Source of the DNA: Caenorhabditis elegans
Lineage: Eukaryota > Nematoda > Chromadorea > Rhabditida > Rhabditidae
Reading direction: 5' to 3'
Assembly: GCF_000002985.6 (NCBI RefSeq)
Contig: NC_003283.11
Span: 12,214,001 to 12,278,000 of the forward strand
DNA: 64,000 bases
How positions within the stretch are numbered: position 1 is the first letter of the stretch; every line of letters begins with the position of its first letter. Both the position numbers and the translations under genes were made by a program. The notes under the pieces are model-generated. The model did no database searches and had not been told where the DNA came from. It saw nothing but the letters and a program-made list of their open reading frames with translations. Shown here piece by piece: positions 49,824 to 61,624 of the stretch.

Positions 49824-50354
49824 TCTTCAAAACGACGGTAATGGTCTTCAACTTCAAAAGAAGGGAATAAATCGTTTTAATCAATTTTGCCAGAATGTTG
49901 ACATTTAGATAACCTTTACTGATAAAATAATCAGGCTACGTGAATGATGTGGAAAATTTAAATTTAAAAAACAATTAAACAAGAATTTGAATTATTTTTA
50001 GTTTCTATTTTTCTACTCGTTGTTTCATCATGTGGGCGTTCTTCTTCCTGTGGTTAGTTCAATTTTATTGTCAACTCGAAATATGTTCTCACTAAATGTT
50101 AAAATTAGAACTTCAATCTCGTTTCCTCCGAAGGGATGATACGGGCACTCAGGTTTACAGTAATGTAGGAAAGTAAGGTAACTGGAACGTAGCTAGGCGA
50201 ATACGTACGAAGGCGTAAATTATAGATAGACACGTTCTGAAAAAGGGGCGGCCCTTATAAAACATGAAAGCCACAGCACACATCTGAAAAATTCTAGAAA
50301 AAAATATATCAAGTTGGTTATTTTCTAGTATTTTCTAGTTAAATTTTTTCCAGG
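49824..50354 (+). promoter_or_regulatory. Divergent region MSP-domain gene / phosphodiesterase
   Basis: 530 bp between divergent starts. On the + side a TATAAAA box (50256-50262), then a TTCTAGAA palindrome (50292-50299, the core of a heat-shock element) and two further ttttctag copies (50321-50338) precede the acceptor ttttttccag (50344-50353). The acceptor ends one base before the phosphodiesterase ATG. Role of the TTCTAGAA sites is inference. Confidence 0.5.
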
Positions 50355-51492
50355 ATGACACTAACTGTAATTACATTTCTTTTGATCATCGGTAGATGTA
50401 CAATTCTCATTTATCTTGTCTTCTGTGTACCAATTCTAATGACAATCCTCTAATGACACAAGTGAATCTAGTTCGGTAAATACACTTGTTACAAATAGTT
50501 CGTCCATTTTTATTATTTTAGCATCGAGAAGTATTTTTCAAGAAGTTGAATTTTGGCGGACATCGTGGATCACCAAAAAGAGCTCCTGAAAATACGATTG
50601 AAAGTTTGAAAAAAGCAAAGGAAGACGGTTGTGATCTTGTTGAATTTGATATTCATATGTCATCGGATGGAGTTCCACTCTTAATGCATGACGATACAAC
50701 TGAACGGACTGGAAATGCAAAGCTGAAAGTTGAACATTCCACGTGGCAACAATTGGAAGCAGTTGTATTGAATCCTGTTAAGTGAGCAAGTTTTCAATTT
50801 CGATTAAAAAATTCTAAAAGTATTTTAGCGGAGTTAATGCAAAAATTCCACGACTCAATGAAGCAATCGATTTTTGTGTGGAGAATGGACTGAAGATGTT
50901 ATTTGATATGAAAAATGATAACTTGAAGCTTATGGAAGCAGTTTCTGAAGAAATCAAAAAACGAAATCTATATGATCAGGTCATGGTTAGCAGTTTCAAT
51001 CCAATTGTCCCGTGGAGGCTAAAGAAAATTGATCCAAAAATTATCACTGGTATTATTTTTTCTTTTGAGAACATGCCTTTAACATATTCGTTTTTTTTCA
51101 GGAATCACTGTCGATAGATCTTATTATTCATACAGCGATGATCACAGAAAAAGTCCATTCTCCACAAGTTTCTTTGCTCATTTTTGGAATGAAATTCTTG
51201 ATGAGATTAATATGATTATTCAACCACTCTATATTTTACCCAGATTTCTAGGAGTTGATGTGGTTATGATCAGTTTTCAACTGATTTCAGAGTAAGAAAA
51301 TTGATTTTAATATAACATTAAAATGAATCAATTTTCAGAAACGCCGTTCGGGAATCAAACGAAAAAGGATTTTCAGTCATTTCGTGGACAGTAAATGATG
51401 AAGATTACATGAGAATTCTTACAAAACTCAATGTTCCATTCTTGACGGATATTGGTTCTGAAGTTGATCGGAAAATGTTTATGAAAAAATAA
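50355..51492 (+). CDS. Glycerophosphodiester phosphodiesterase (GDE1-like membrane protein)
   Basis: Hydrolyses glycerophosphodiesters or lysophospholipids to glycerol-3-phosphate or lysophosphatidate (family knowledge). Exons: 50355-50426 (donor uncertain), 50522-50781, 50829-51049, 51102-51291, 51339-51492, about 298 aa. The first exon encodes a hydrophobic segment, MTLTVITFLLIIGRCTILI, as in mammalian GDE1. The catalytic core follows: GGHRG (catalytic His), APENT, EFDIHMSSDGVPLLMHD with the E and D metal ligands and second His, then FDMK, SSFNP and a C-terminal VISWTVN typical of the GDPD TIM barrel. A second hydrophobic stretch lies between the last two exons. The ATG follows an acceptor by one base. 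The only weak point is the first donor (tgt|gtacca), chosen because only phase 0 joins to the next exon. Confidence 0.82.
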
Positions 51493-51882
51493 AACTTTTA
51501 TTTAAAATGTTTTGCTAAAGTCCCGATTAGATTAACAGATGTGTAAAAGATGTGGTGCAGGTTGGAAACGACATGGTTCAATTTAATTCATATATTTTAT
51601 TGTTTTAGGCAATTAATTTCAAGTTTAATCCGTATTAATTTTCGGCGTGCACTCTTCCAAGTTGGTGAAACTTCAAATAAAGTCTGGATCTAGATTACAA
51701 CAAGTTACCGTAAAAATTCATTCAAAAACAAAGCTCGAGACATGGAAAAATAATAATTTGACGTTCTGTCAAATTTTTAATTCCATAAAGAAGGACAAGA
51801 ATTGACTGAAAAGCACCGAAATAATAGAAAATTTGAGATCTTCAGAAGGAAAGACAATGTTATGTTATAAATTTGAAAATTT
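51493..51882. other. Convergent intergenic region
   Basis: 390 bp of AT-rich DNA between the phosphodiesterase and the potassium channel 3' ends. An AATAAA overlaps the phosphodiesterase stop (51488-51493). No gene is seen. Confidence 0.7.
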
Positions 51883-54800
51883 CTAATCGAAAACAGTGTA
51901 AATATATCTACGAATAGGTGGAGGAATAATCTTATTTCCAAGTTCATCATATTCAACATCTTCTTCATCTTCATCACTCAGATCTTCGTCCGATCCTTGA
52001 CGTTGATCATATACTCGTTGACCAGTTTGAACATATTTATCAGCTTTTGATGGATACGTTTGAGTTATTCTGAAATTATATTTTGAAATAAAAGTATCAT
52101 TGAACATGTTTTCCCTTTACCAAAAATAAAGTAAGAGACGAATAATACATATATTTGGGATGTCAGAAATTTCAGAAAGTTCGAAATTATATTGTTTGTA
52201 TATTTATAAGAGACGATTTAAAGATTTCTACAACAATTGGTATCTTGGCTTCTTTTACTTCTATTGATCACTATTGAAATATGGATTTATGTTTAAAATT
52301 ATCTGATAAAAGCAGAGAAAATCAGGAAAAAATGAACAAGGTGCAAATCGCACAGAAAAGTAAATATGAAATGGGTTTTAATTGAAAATCTACAGAAATC
52401 ATCGACTTCTGTGACAGTTGGATGACATTAAAGGTAGAGCAACATCGGTGGGTTTTCGCTTTAAATAATAGAAAATGGGTTGTAATGACCAAAATATATA
52501 ACTGTTTAAAAAAACGTATAACGCTTTTCTAAATTTAATGACGATTTTGCAAAAAATGCTAGCAAATTTCACTTGTTTTTCTCGGGATTTCTTTTGTGCT
52601 ATACTTTGAGTCTTTCAAATGTTTTAAATTCTTCACGATTTCCAACAAATTCTACTTTTCCTTTAGTATTATGAAACTTGCCTGTTAACCATTGTACTTT
52701 TCTGCTTCCACCGCTCTTTCAGCATACTTTTCTTGTGTTCATCAACAAACAAAAATATGATTCGGTCTTCTAATGATTGTGATTGAATTAATCGTTTCAC
52801 ACCTTCTTCTTCATCTTCTACAATACTCATTGTTGCAACATGAGGATCAACTTGGCGAATTCTGTATTGTGCATCAATACTCCTCAACATTCGATCGAAT
52901 ACCAATTTGACTTTTGCTTGTACAATAGCTGCACATAATCCAACAACTGATAGTCCAATTAATGTCATTGCCAGATTAAAAATGATAAAATTTGGTGTTT
53001 TTGTAACCACATCTCCTAATCCAATTGTTGTTAGAGATGTGAAGAAAAAGTAAAATGCAGTGAAATAAGTCCATTCGTATTCCCATAATCTGAAATTTAA
53101 TTGAATGGAAACGATTCGTACACATTATTTTAAATGCGACATATCAATCAAATTATCTGAGCATTCACATAGGTGCCTAAATGCTTGCCTGCCTACATCC
53201 CGCGTCTTCTCTCAAAATGCTCGTTATACTTATTTTTTGCTATGGTACTAATTCTAGTTTGCCTTGCTAGAACGGACATCTGCCCCTGTTCATGATAAAT
53301 TCTGTCTAAATTAAATAATTTTCAATACCTGACAATAAACGCGGAAATCATAATCCAAAGAAAGAAAAAGATTGCCGCTGATTTGATTGGTACAGTCTGT
53401 ACTTGTTCTCCCATAGGTACATCTACATCAAGCGGGCTCAACGGATGGTTGGATTCTATCTGGAAAGCAATTCTATATTTTCTCAAAGTGAATCAGCAAA
53501 AACATACGTGTTGAACAGGATTTGAAAGCTGTGTTGTAGTTCTGTGAAGTAATGGAGCTGTTGAAGACAACGAGAGCTCACTGCCAACACGCCGAATTCT
53601 TTCTCGACGTATTCGACGTTGCATGTCTCGTTGAAGACTTCTGTAAAAATAATTGACTTGTTTTGTTTTAAATATATTTTGTTGTAAAAAACAAGTATTT
53701 ACGTTGAAAATTTTAAAGTTATCCATCTCAAATTTCTACTAGAAAACTTACTTTTGACAAAAATTCTCATTGAATCGATTCCATCCGTACTCAATCCAAG
53801 TGAAATACAGGAATCCCCAATCAAGTAGAATTGTGAAAACTAATGGAATACCAATACATGCATACATCATTGATATAATCCTACCACTTTTGGTTAGTGG
53901 ATGGAAATTACCGTATCCAATAGTTGTATATAAACTTGCAGAATAGTATACACCTCCCCATAAATTCCATTTTGTTTCTCTCATTTGTGGTTCTTCAATC
54001 GTCACTCCCATTTTTTGTTCGTACCATTCCAAGGCATGTCTTGATTGTTCAAGTTTAAAATGTTCTCGAGACGAATTCCTGCCACGTGGATTAGTGTTAT
54101 CATGCTCAATTTCTCGAAGTCTAAAACAACTCAAATTGTGCTTTGCGCGTTGTTGATATCCATCGATCAATCTGTCTTTTGCACAAACCTTTGAAAAAGT
54201 TGCTCTTGATAGATCTTTCGTCTCTCGTATACATCTTTCTCATGTTCAAACTTTTTGATAAGTTGTGTCGTTTCATAACCACCTGTAAGAAGATGAACCA
54301 GATGTGTGAGAACAATGAATTATGAGAGTTCAGAAGATCAAATAAGAAAATTAGTTTTTTTCTAGAATACTTTTACTAAAAATTTGATGTAAAAAAACTA
54401 CAAACCTTCGATAGCACTGAAAATGACGCCTCCAAATAAAGAAAAAGAGAATAAAACAACAAGCCATGCAATATGTCTCCACATGGTTTTATTTCGAGCA
54501 TCTCTACTTGCAATCATTACTTTTGCTTTTTTCTCTTTTTCCTTTGCAGCTAGTACTTCTGGATCTTCCTGTTGTGGAAGTTCTTCCACATCTAAATTCT
54601 TATCCTTCTTCTTCTTTTTCTTCTTTTTCTTTGATTCATCTTCAATTACTACTTTTGTATCACTTGTTTTATCACTTTTTGCATTTGCCGCATTCTGGAA
54701 TATTGAAATTGAGAAAATTGAATTTCTCAGATGGAGTAATTATTTAGACTGCTAAAAACTATTACTATGGAGAGCTGTTGATTTGATGAACGTACACTAT

Positions 54801-55310
54801 GTGTTGCTATCTGAATTGTATTAAGAAGGTGGTTCAATTTGTGCCAATTATGTTCATTATTATATTAAAAGTTTAAAAAAATTTTAAATTTAAATTTAAA
54901 ACTGAAAAAAAGATTTTTGTTTATGCGCATTTTTCAGCCAAAGGTTTTGGCACTTTGCCAAATGTTTGACTTCTTCAGAAATCTAGAGCTTTCTTGCATA
55001 ATAAAACCCTACATTCCATATTGAAACAAAATAAATTAAACTATTTTAGTAAATTATAAAATTAAAAAGAATTTATTTTTGGTCAATTTCCAAAACTATT
55101 ATAAGTGAGTACAAAAACTTATTGAGCTCTAAAGAACTTAAATGCACATCTTACAGTAAGTTTCCTAGATGATGTAAGTACCTTATTAAAACTGGGTAAA
55201 CTTTTAGACATGTTTCCAAGACCTCGATTCATTCGATCTTTCCATTTACTATCTGCACTTTTGCTCCTTCCAGCAACAATTTTATCATCTTTCTTTGTGG
55301 TTCCATTCAT
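51883..55310 (-). CDS. Two-pore-domain (TWK/K2P) potassium channel
   Basis: Sets resting K+ permeability. Eight exons on the - strand: 55310-55155, 54694-54406, 54282-54189, 54120-53752, 53640-53508, 53459-53329, 53089-52682, 52069-51883; 588 aa, all phases agree. The N-terminus is basic and Lys-rich (a run of nine Lys). Then M1 (HIAWLVVLFSFSLFGGVIF), a long first extracellular cap, pore 1 TTIGYGN, M2, a Arg-rich loop (RDMQRRIRRERIRR), M3 (AAIFFFLWIMISAFIV), pore 2 TTIGLGD, M4 (LIGLSVVGLCAAIV) and a cytoplasmic tail with a very acidic block near the end (SDEDLSDEDEEDVEYDE). Both selectivity filters look functional. The last intron has a GC donor (cag|gcaagt). The ATG at 55310 follows an acceptor by 8 bases; an upstream coding exon is not excluded. 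I cannot name the twk number. Confidence 0.9.
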
Positions 55311-55318
55311 ATCACCTT

Positions 55319-56413
55319 CTGAAACAAAAACAATGAGAGGATAAGTAGGTGATAAGTTGATGATAAGGAAGTGGTAATAACATAAAAATCAATGAACTCT
55401 AGAGAAACAAAAAACAATTGGATCACAGAGAGATGGAAAAGAATGCTCTTATCATTATCTTTTCTCTATCTTGAGAAGAGTGTGAATTTCCCAAAGAATC
55501 CCACAGGAGCAGGAGAGAAAGACACGGGCGAAAAAAAAACAGCAGAAAACGCAAAACGCATGATATTCTCTTTGTGTATTCTTTTACTTCTACCTTTACA
55601 ACAGCGGTGCTCTCTCAAAGAGAGCACATAGGCGTCACGTCTTGATACACATTTGATGATGAAAAGGAAAAATGACGATGAGAAATGAGGAAGCTTGAGA
55701 AGAAAACCGAAGAAGAAAGATTGGGGTTTGTTGAGTTGTGTTCCTTTGGAATGTGGTATGAGAACTTGAGAAATGGGAACATCTGGAATATAAAACTATG
55801 AGGAATGTTCGGTGATCTTTCGTATTTTTTGCCATGTCAATGGAACTGAAACCGTCTAACTTGATGATAATGACCAAGATAGTCCCTTCAGTTTTGGAAC
55901 AAGAGTAACAGACTCAGCAACAATATTTGTTTCAGATTGTCTTGATAAATTGCCAAATCTAAGAACGATACAATTTAGAACAATATCGCATGTTTCAACA
56001 AAGAGCTCAGTGATACTACAGTACACCTACATCACCAATTACTCCTACAGTACCAATACAGTACCCCAAAAATATATATGTTTTCTGAGTGTTCTCAGCA
56101 GTTTTCTCGTATTTTTACTATATTACAACAATTGTTTTAAATTTTCGCGGATTGTGACCTTAAAATACATTTGATTTCGACAGAAATCCGAGTGACCATG
56201 AATTTCTGAAATAAAATAAATGCATTTTAATCGTCTTCTTGTTCAATTGTTTTCCACGGAGGAATGTTCTGAAAATTGCAAATGTTTATTTTTTAAACTT
56301 TAAATTCAATTTATATGTCGATAAATTTATTTATCGATTAACAAAACAGAGAAACAAAAGCATTCTAAAAACTAATAAGGCATGAAAATAAAGTTACTAC
56401 CACTTTTATCTAA
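55319..56413. other. Intergenic region between K2P start and EF-Ts 3' end
   Basis: About 1.1 kb, with the channel promoter on its left part. It holds a perfect 9-bp hairpin with a 3-nt loop (55607-55627, gtgctctct and its complement) and a cluster of acagtac / tacagta words (about 56010-56062). No coding frame is convincing. Confidence 0.6.
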
Positions 56414-57549
56414 TTATTCGCTTCCAAGCTCTACACGAACAAAATCGAGAATGTTAGCATTGTGGGATTTTAGGTACTCATGAACAGATTGAGATGGATT
56501 CAACATGAAGGCTTGGCGGAGAAGAGCAGTTTCCGATTCATCAATATTAGTTACAACAACTGGATCAGCATTTGGATCATGCCCTTCTTGACTACGAAGC
56601 CCTTCTTGAGTTTTCACAGATTCTGCAGCTTCGCCGAGGGATTCCGGGGACATTCCGATAATGTGCTGGCATATCTGTCCGGCAAGTTGCTGACTACTGA
56701 TTGACCCTGTAAATGTTAAGACTTAATTTTTTACTTTATTTCTTTGTTTCACCTGGACTCGATTGATTTAGAGCGATGAGTGAAATGAACCGTCCCATCG
56801 GGATATCATCAGTTCCATCTTTAGGATGTGAAGCTCCAAACAAAGTTGTTCCTTCGGGAGCTTTAAAAGCCTTAACTCTTCTCACTGTCATGTTCTCACC
56901 AAGCTTTCCGATTGAAAGGGAGAGCACTTCACGCATATTTTTTCCGTCGGAATCGGTCAGATCCCCAAGATCATAGGTGAATTCTTGAAGTTTTGAGCCG
57001 CTCGATATAGATTGTGGCTTAGCTTTTGCGAGAACAGAGTTGGAGATGTTTGACAACAAATCCTTGAAAGCTCCAGATCGCGCCACAAAATCAGTTTCAC
57101 AACTGAGTTCTACCACAGCTGCTGTTGAGTTGTCCGTGACTACAGATACAAGACCATTCGATGTTACACGAGTTCCAAGTCTGGAATATTCTATAACTAT
57201 TAAAATAATTCCTTGTGAAGTCAACATTCCAAATTAAAAAAATTTCAAAATAAACACTTACTTTGCCGCTTTGGCCCATCCTTCCTTCGCTGCAGCTTCT
57301 TTCAACCATTTTACAGCACTATCCATATCATTTTCGCCAAACTGAATAAGTGCTTTACGACAATTCACATAACTATAACCAGTCTTTTTTCGAAGAGCCA
57401 TTAGAGCCTGAAAAACAATTATTTTTTATTTTTTAAAATTAATTAGGGTTCCTAGATTTTAATACCTCTTTAGAGACTTTCTTTTCGGCCTCAGCCAAGT
57501 TTCGACTAGTCGTTGATAGTAGACGTACAAATGGAGCTCTAGCAAACAT
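56414..57549 (-). CDS. tsfm-1: Mitochondrial elongation factor Ts
   Basis: GDP/GTP exchange factor for mitochondrial EF-Tu. Four exons on the - strand (57549-57466, 57407-57262, 57180-56753, 56706-56414), 316 aa, matching human TSFM (about 325). The start [18 protein letters not shown] is an Arg/Ser-rich mitochondrial presequence. A UBA-like N-domain follows ([34 protein letters not shown]), then the highly conserved core [15 protein letters not shown]; the canonical form has N where this has S ([12 protein letters not shown]). The C-terminal part carries the second dimerisation domain and ends VRVELGSE. An acceptor ends 2 bases before the ATG. Divergent from the condensin gene across a 334-bp shared promoter. 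Confidence 0.9.
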
Positions 57550-57883
57550 TTCTAAAATTGGAAACTTTAGTTTTCAGTCAATATTGATAATTATTTTAAG
57601 AGAATAAAGCAAATTATGCAATTTTCTGGGCATTTTTTGCATTAAAAAATGAAAAGGCAAGTGCGCCCCAATGAGAAAGACGGCCGCGCGAAAGAATTCG
57701 TTTTGAACATAACAAGGAAAATGTGTTTCTTTTTTTTTAATTGCGAGGTAAATTATATTATTGAATTATTTTATTGATTATTTATAATTATTTTTAGGTG
57801 AAAACTTTAATACTATTATTTTTTGCTATTTTTTTGTTGAAATAAATTCTATAATTCCATAGAAATTTTCAGTAAAGAGATCA
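57550..57883. promoter_or_regulatory. Shared divergent promoter, EF-Ts / condensin subunit
   Basis: 334 bp between two divergent start codons. A GC-richer patch (57655-57700, containing gacggccgcgcg) sits in otherwise AT-rich DNA. The condensin side ends with an acceptor (aattttcag, about 57863-57871). No specific site is assigned. Confidence 0.5.
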
Positions 57884-60800
57884 ATGCCGAAGAGCAATCC
57901 GGTAACACCTAACAAACAACCATCAGAAGACTGGAATGAGTTACTCACAGAGTTCCGTGGAAAAGGAGGTCGGGCTCTTCAGAAAACATTCATCAGAAAA
58001 TTGTGGGCAGTTCAAGAAGATATTATTGCCAATGCAAATCCATCGACTCTTCGGTGTATTTTCTTCGCACCAGCCTTGTTGATTTGTCCGGAAGGTATAA
58101 AATTATCAGCTGAAATTCTCCCAAAAATTGGTGTTGGAAATGGACTGATACTACTCGAGAAGTTAATACTAAAGTTCAATCTCACCGAGTAAAGTTTATA
58201 CGCTGAAGAATTCCATTTATATATATTTTTGCAGCACTGAATGTCAAAGGTATGGTGAAGTATTCGTCACAGCTTGGAGAAATGCATATCAGGAGGCTAA
58301 CTTTGATTTGACAGAGGAATTGGAGACCGATGTGATCAGTGTCATGTGTCAGCATGCATTATATGCTCACAGGCCTACCTGCACTAAATTTCAAAATGTG
58401 ATTGCCGCATTTGCACACGCGAAAAAACTGGACAAAAGTGTAGATGAAATGGTGACAAGGCTTCTCAATGGATGTCTTTACCGAGCGCTGGACGCTCCAA
58501 ATTACATTGTACAGTCATCAGCTGCAGAAGTATTTTTCAATTTTTACCCACTAATTGGCGAGGATACTGAAGACATGGATAGGATAATGGAAAACCAACA
58601 TCGATATATGATGGACTTATTACGTAGTGATGTTATTTCCATTCGAAGCGAAGCCACGAAACATGTCTTGAAGGCAATCAGCGAATTCTGGCTTCTTATT
58701 CCAAAAAATATCGTGAAGGAACTCATGGGATACATCATTGATACAGTCGCGAAAGACACTGTTGTCAGCGTCCGCGTCGCCGTTTTTGAAGGTCTTAATG
58801 AAATGGCATTTGTTCCGGCATGTCTCACAGCATTCGAATATGGATTGAAATGTGCCGTTGATCCAGCACTACAGGATAAATCTGAACGAGTTCGTCTTGC
58901 TGCTTACCAAATAATTTCTCGTCTGAAGAATCATAAATTTATTAGGTAAAATGAACCCAAATCAACAAACTAAAAAATAAATTTTCAGTGTGTTCGATAT
59001 CATTACTCGAGATGATGCCATTGCGAAACTCGATCTGGAAAACGTAGAGACCTGCCGCCGTCAACTGATTCCAATTATGCATATTTGTCTTCCTATCTCG
59101 AAAAGTCTGGATGAAGCATACTATCGTCCTCGTGTCAACTACATGTTAGGAAAAAGTCGATTGGCTCTTTTGAGTTACTTCCGATTGCTTGGCCCAATGA
59201 AAATCATTGATGCATCCCAAGCATCCAAACTTATCGAAATGTTTATAACCTGGGCATATCGTTATCTTCGTAAAAAGGATGGCCCTCCATTACCAGAGAC
59301 TGCCGAAGGATACAAAAAAGCGAGAGCTTATCTTGAGTGTGCTCTCATTCTGTACATGTCATGCAAAGGAGTTAGTTTTCTATTTCTCAAATTTAAAATT
59401 GAAGACCTTTTTTAAAACATTATAAACTTCTAAACTTTTTCAGATGCTGATGTCAGATGGCGATGGAACTTCAAAAGCGAAATGTGATCAAATATTTGGA
59501 AAAGTTGTCAAGGAAATATTTGAAAAATACGCCAACACTCCTATTCTCGGAACTGCGACAGCAATCAGCAGTGTCATTCCTAAAGATTACCTTAAATCAA
59601 TTGCTAATGATGTTCTCGCAAGACTGGAAGACGACGATGTTCCTCCAGAAGCAGTTGAGCCGTTTCTTGAATCTGCAATTCATTTCAACCCGGATTCTGT
59701 TTTTGATTCATTCGATAGTGGGCTTAATGTTCTTGTAAATTTGTATGGAACGAAACAGAGTAAGAAGAAACGACGTGAATTGGAGGATCCAGAAGATGTA
59801 CTGATTATGACGTTGAACCGTCTCAAATATTTGCTACAGAGTCACAGTACATCAAATCTTATTGCAATGAAAGATGAATACCGAACTAAAGTCTTGGATT
59901 TGTTGAAGGTTTGTGTATTAGTTCATTATTGAAACAATAATATTATATTTAGAAAATTGATCTAATTCGAGAAGGAATTGAAATTAGGCTTGCAAAAGAA
60001 GAAGGCCAGGAGCACACTCTCAGTGATGATGTTCTTCTGTCGATACTCGAATTTAGATTCATTTTGCCCTTTTTCGCTGCAACTAATGGATCTGAAGATG
60101 CTGCGGATCGTAACCAAACTATCGAGTCAATGAAAAACCTTCTTCTTTGGTTTGAAAAAAATATTTCAAGTCAAATGGCGACTTTTGGTGAACACAATCA
60201 AGATTTTCTCATTCAATTAACAAGTACATTCTTGAATTGTGTAAACGTGTCACTATCTGCGTATGATTTCAAAACGAGACCTGTCGAATTTGAAGATGAG
60301 GAAGATAACGAGAATCGGGATCCAAGAGAAGAAAATGATGCAGCGAAAGATCAGGCTACGGTAGCAGAAGTTATAAGCAGGTAGGGTCATACGAAAGACT
60401 TAATTCTTTAGAAATGAAATATATTTATTAAGAAAGGGATTTAAATATGGAGCAACGCCAGTGGAAAATTGCTAACAACGATTCCCATACAAAAATGGTC
60501 GAATATCATAAAAAAATTTTTTTTTAAATAAGATTGTCTTAAATCTTCATTAATATCCTTTTCACTATTTAATAATTATGGAAGCCAAAAAATGGGTTTC
60601 TCTTGAACTAAAAATTTTGAAGAACTTAAAAATCTTCGGTGTATTTAGACGATATGCCCACTGTCGCTACTCGGTATTTAACCACAGGTTTTCATTTCTT
60701 GATAGAATAACAGTGAAGTTATTCTAAATGTCTTATAAGACGTCATATATCATTTTTATTTTTCAGAATCGTCAAGTCCTTCTGTAATAGTTCCACACCT

Positions 60801-61508
60801 TTTGAAATCTTCCGACCAGCTCTTCGAGTGGGCACAACGCTGTGCGACGAATCTTATTCTGAAGTGCACCACGAAATGGCACTTCTTCTCAGATTTATTC
60901 CAAAATGGATGAATAAGCAATGTGATTTGATGGAAGATGATGAAGAGAACATTTTTAAAAATCATCGAGAAATTGTGGAATCTTTACGCCAATTTCACAA
61001 GAGAGTTTCTGAAACTGATTATTGGGACGAAGATTCAGCTAAACGTATGATGCATCACTTTATGTTATTCTCAATTGTATCAGCTTCTTCGAAAAATGAC
61101 GACGAGGCATATGATGATCCACGCGATGAAGATTATAAACCACCACACTTCATTTCTCTTGCACTAATCAAGTTCATTCTCAAAGAAAAATCGCTAACTG
61201 AAGACATTATTGAAGAAATATCAACCAATTATATTCCCGAAGACAGCAAGTATTTTACGGCAGAAGAAGGTGAACTGAAAACTGATGAAAAACTGTCTAA
61301 ACTAGCAGCACTGTCACAACTTCTACGAATTCTCGAACGATATTCAAAATTCCATGGAAAGCTAATCAAAGAAGCCATCGACAAATGCACTACAAGAGTG
61401 CTGGATTGCTTCGCGAATGCCTCAGATCTGAATACTGTAGCCCATCACATTTTGAACAGTCTTTCTTCTCTTCTTGATGTCCAACTTCCAGATGAGAACA
61501 GACTCTAA
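57884..61508 (+). CDS. capg-2: Condensin non-SMC HEAT-repeat subunit (CAP-G2-like)
   Basis: Six exons: 57884-58188, 58235-58945, 58989-59370, 59444-59908, 59953-60380, 60767-61508, 1010 aa. The sequence is helical and HEAT-like throughout (for example VIDTVAKDTVVSVRVAVFEGL and PALQDKSERVRLAAYQIISRL, pairs of amphipathic helices). Two long acidic insertions are present: FEDEEDNENRDPREENDAAKD and the DDPRDEDYK block. This fits the CAP-G/CAP-G2 kleisin-bound subunit of condensin, needed for mitotic chromosome compaction. From memory of this locus, it is CAPG-2 of condensin II; sequence alone does not separate CAP-G from CAP-G2 firmly. The 386-bp last intron (60381-60766) is unusually long for the gene and has no recognised repeat. 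The start follows a TTTTCAG acceptor by 12 bases. Confidence 0.82.
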
Positions 61509-61624
61509 CCCTATTAATCTCTATATATAATTCTTTTATTTGATCTCATTGACGTTCTATATTTTTCTGCTTTATTGTTTTTTCTTTGTAAAAGTATTTT
61601 CCTGTTTTAGTTATTAACAATGTT

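Noticed and set aside
50030-50092. Short frame beginning MWAFFFLWLVQFY, like a signal peptide
   Set aside because: It stops after 21 codons and its donor gives no phase-matched exon before the phosphodiesterase, which has its own acceptor-bounded ATG.
56005-56065. Cluster of TACAGTA words
   Set aside because: Short words of this type are scattered through worm intergenic DNA; there are no paired arms or regular spacing here.
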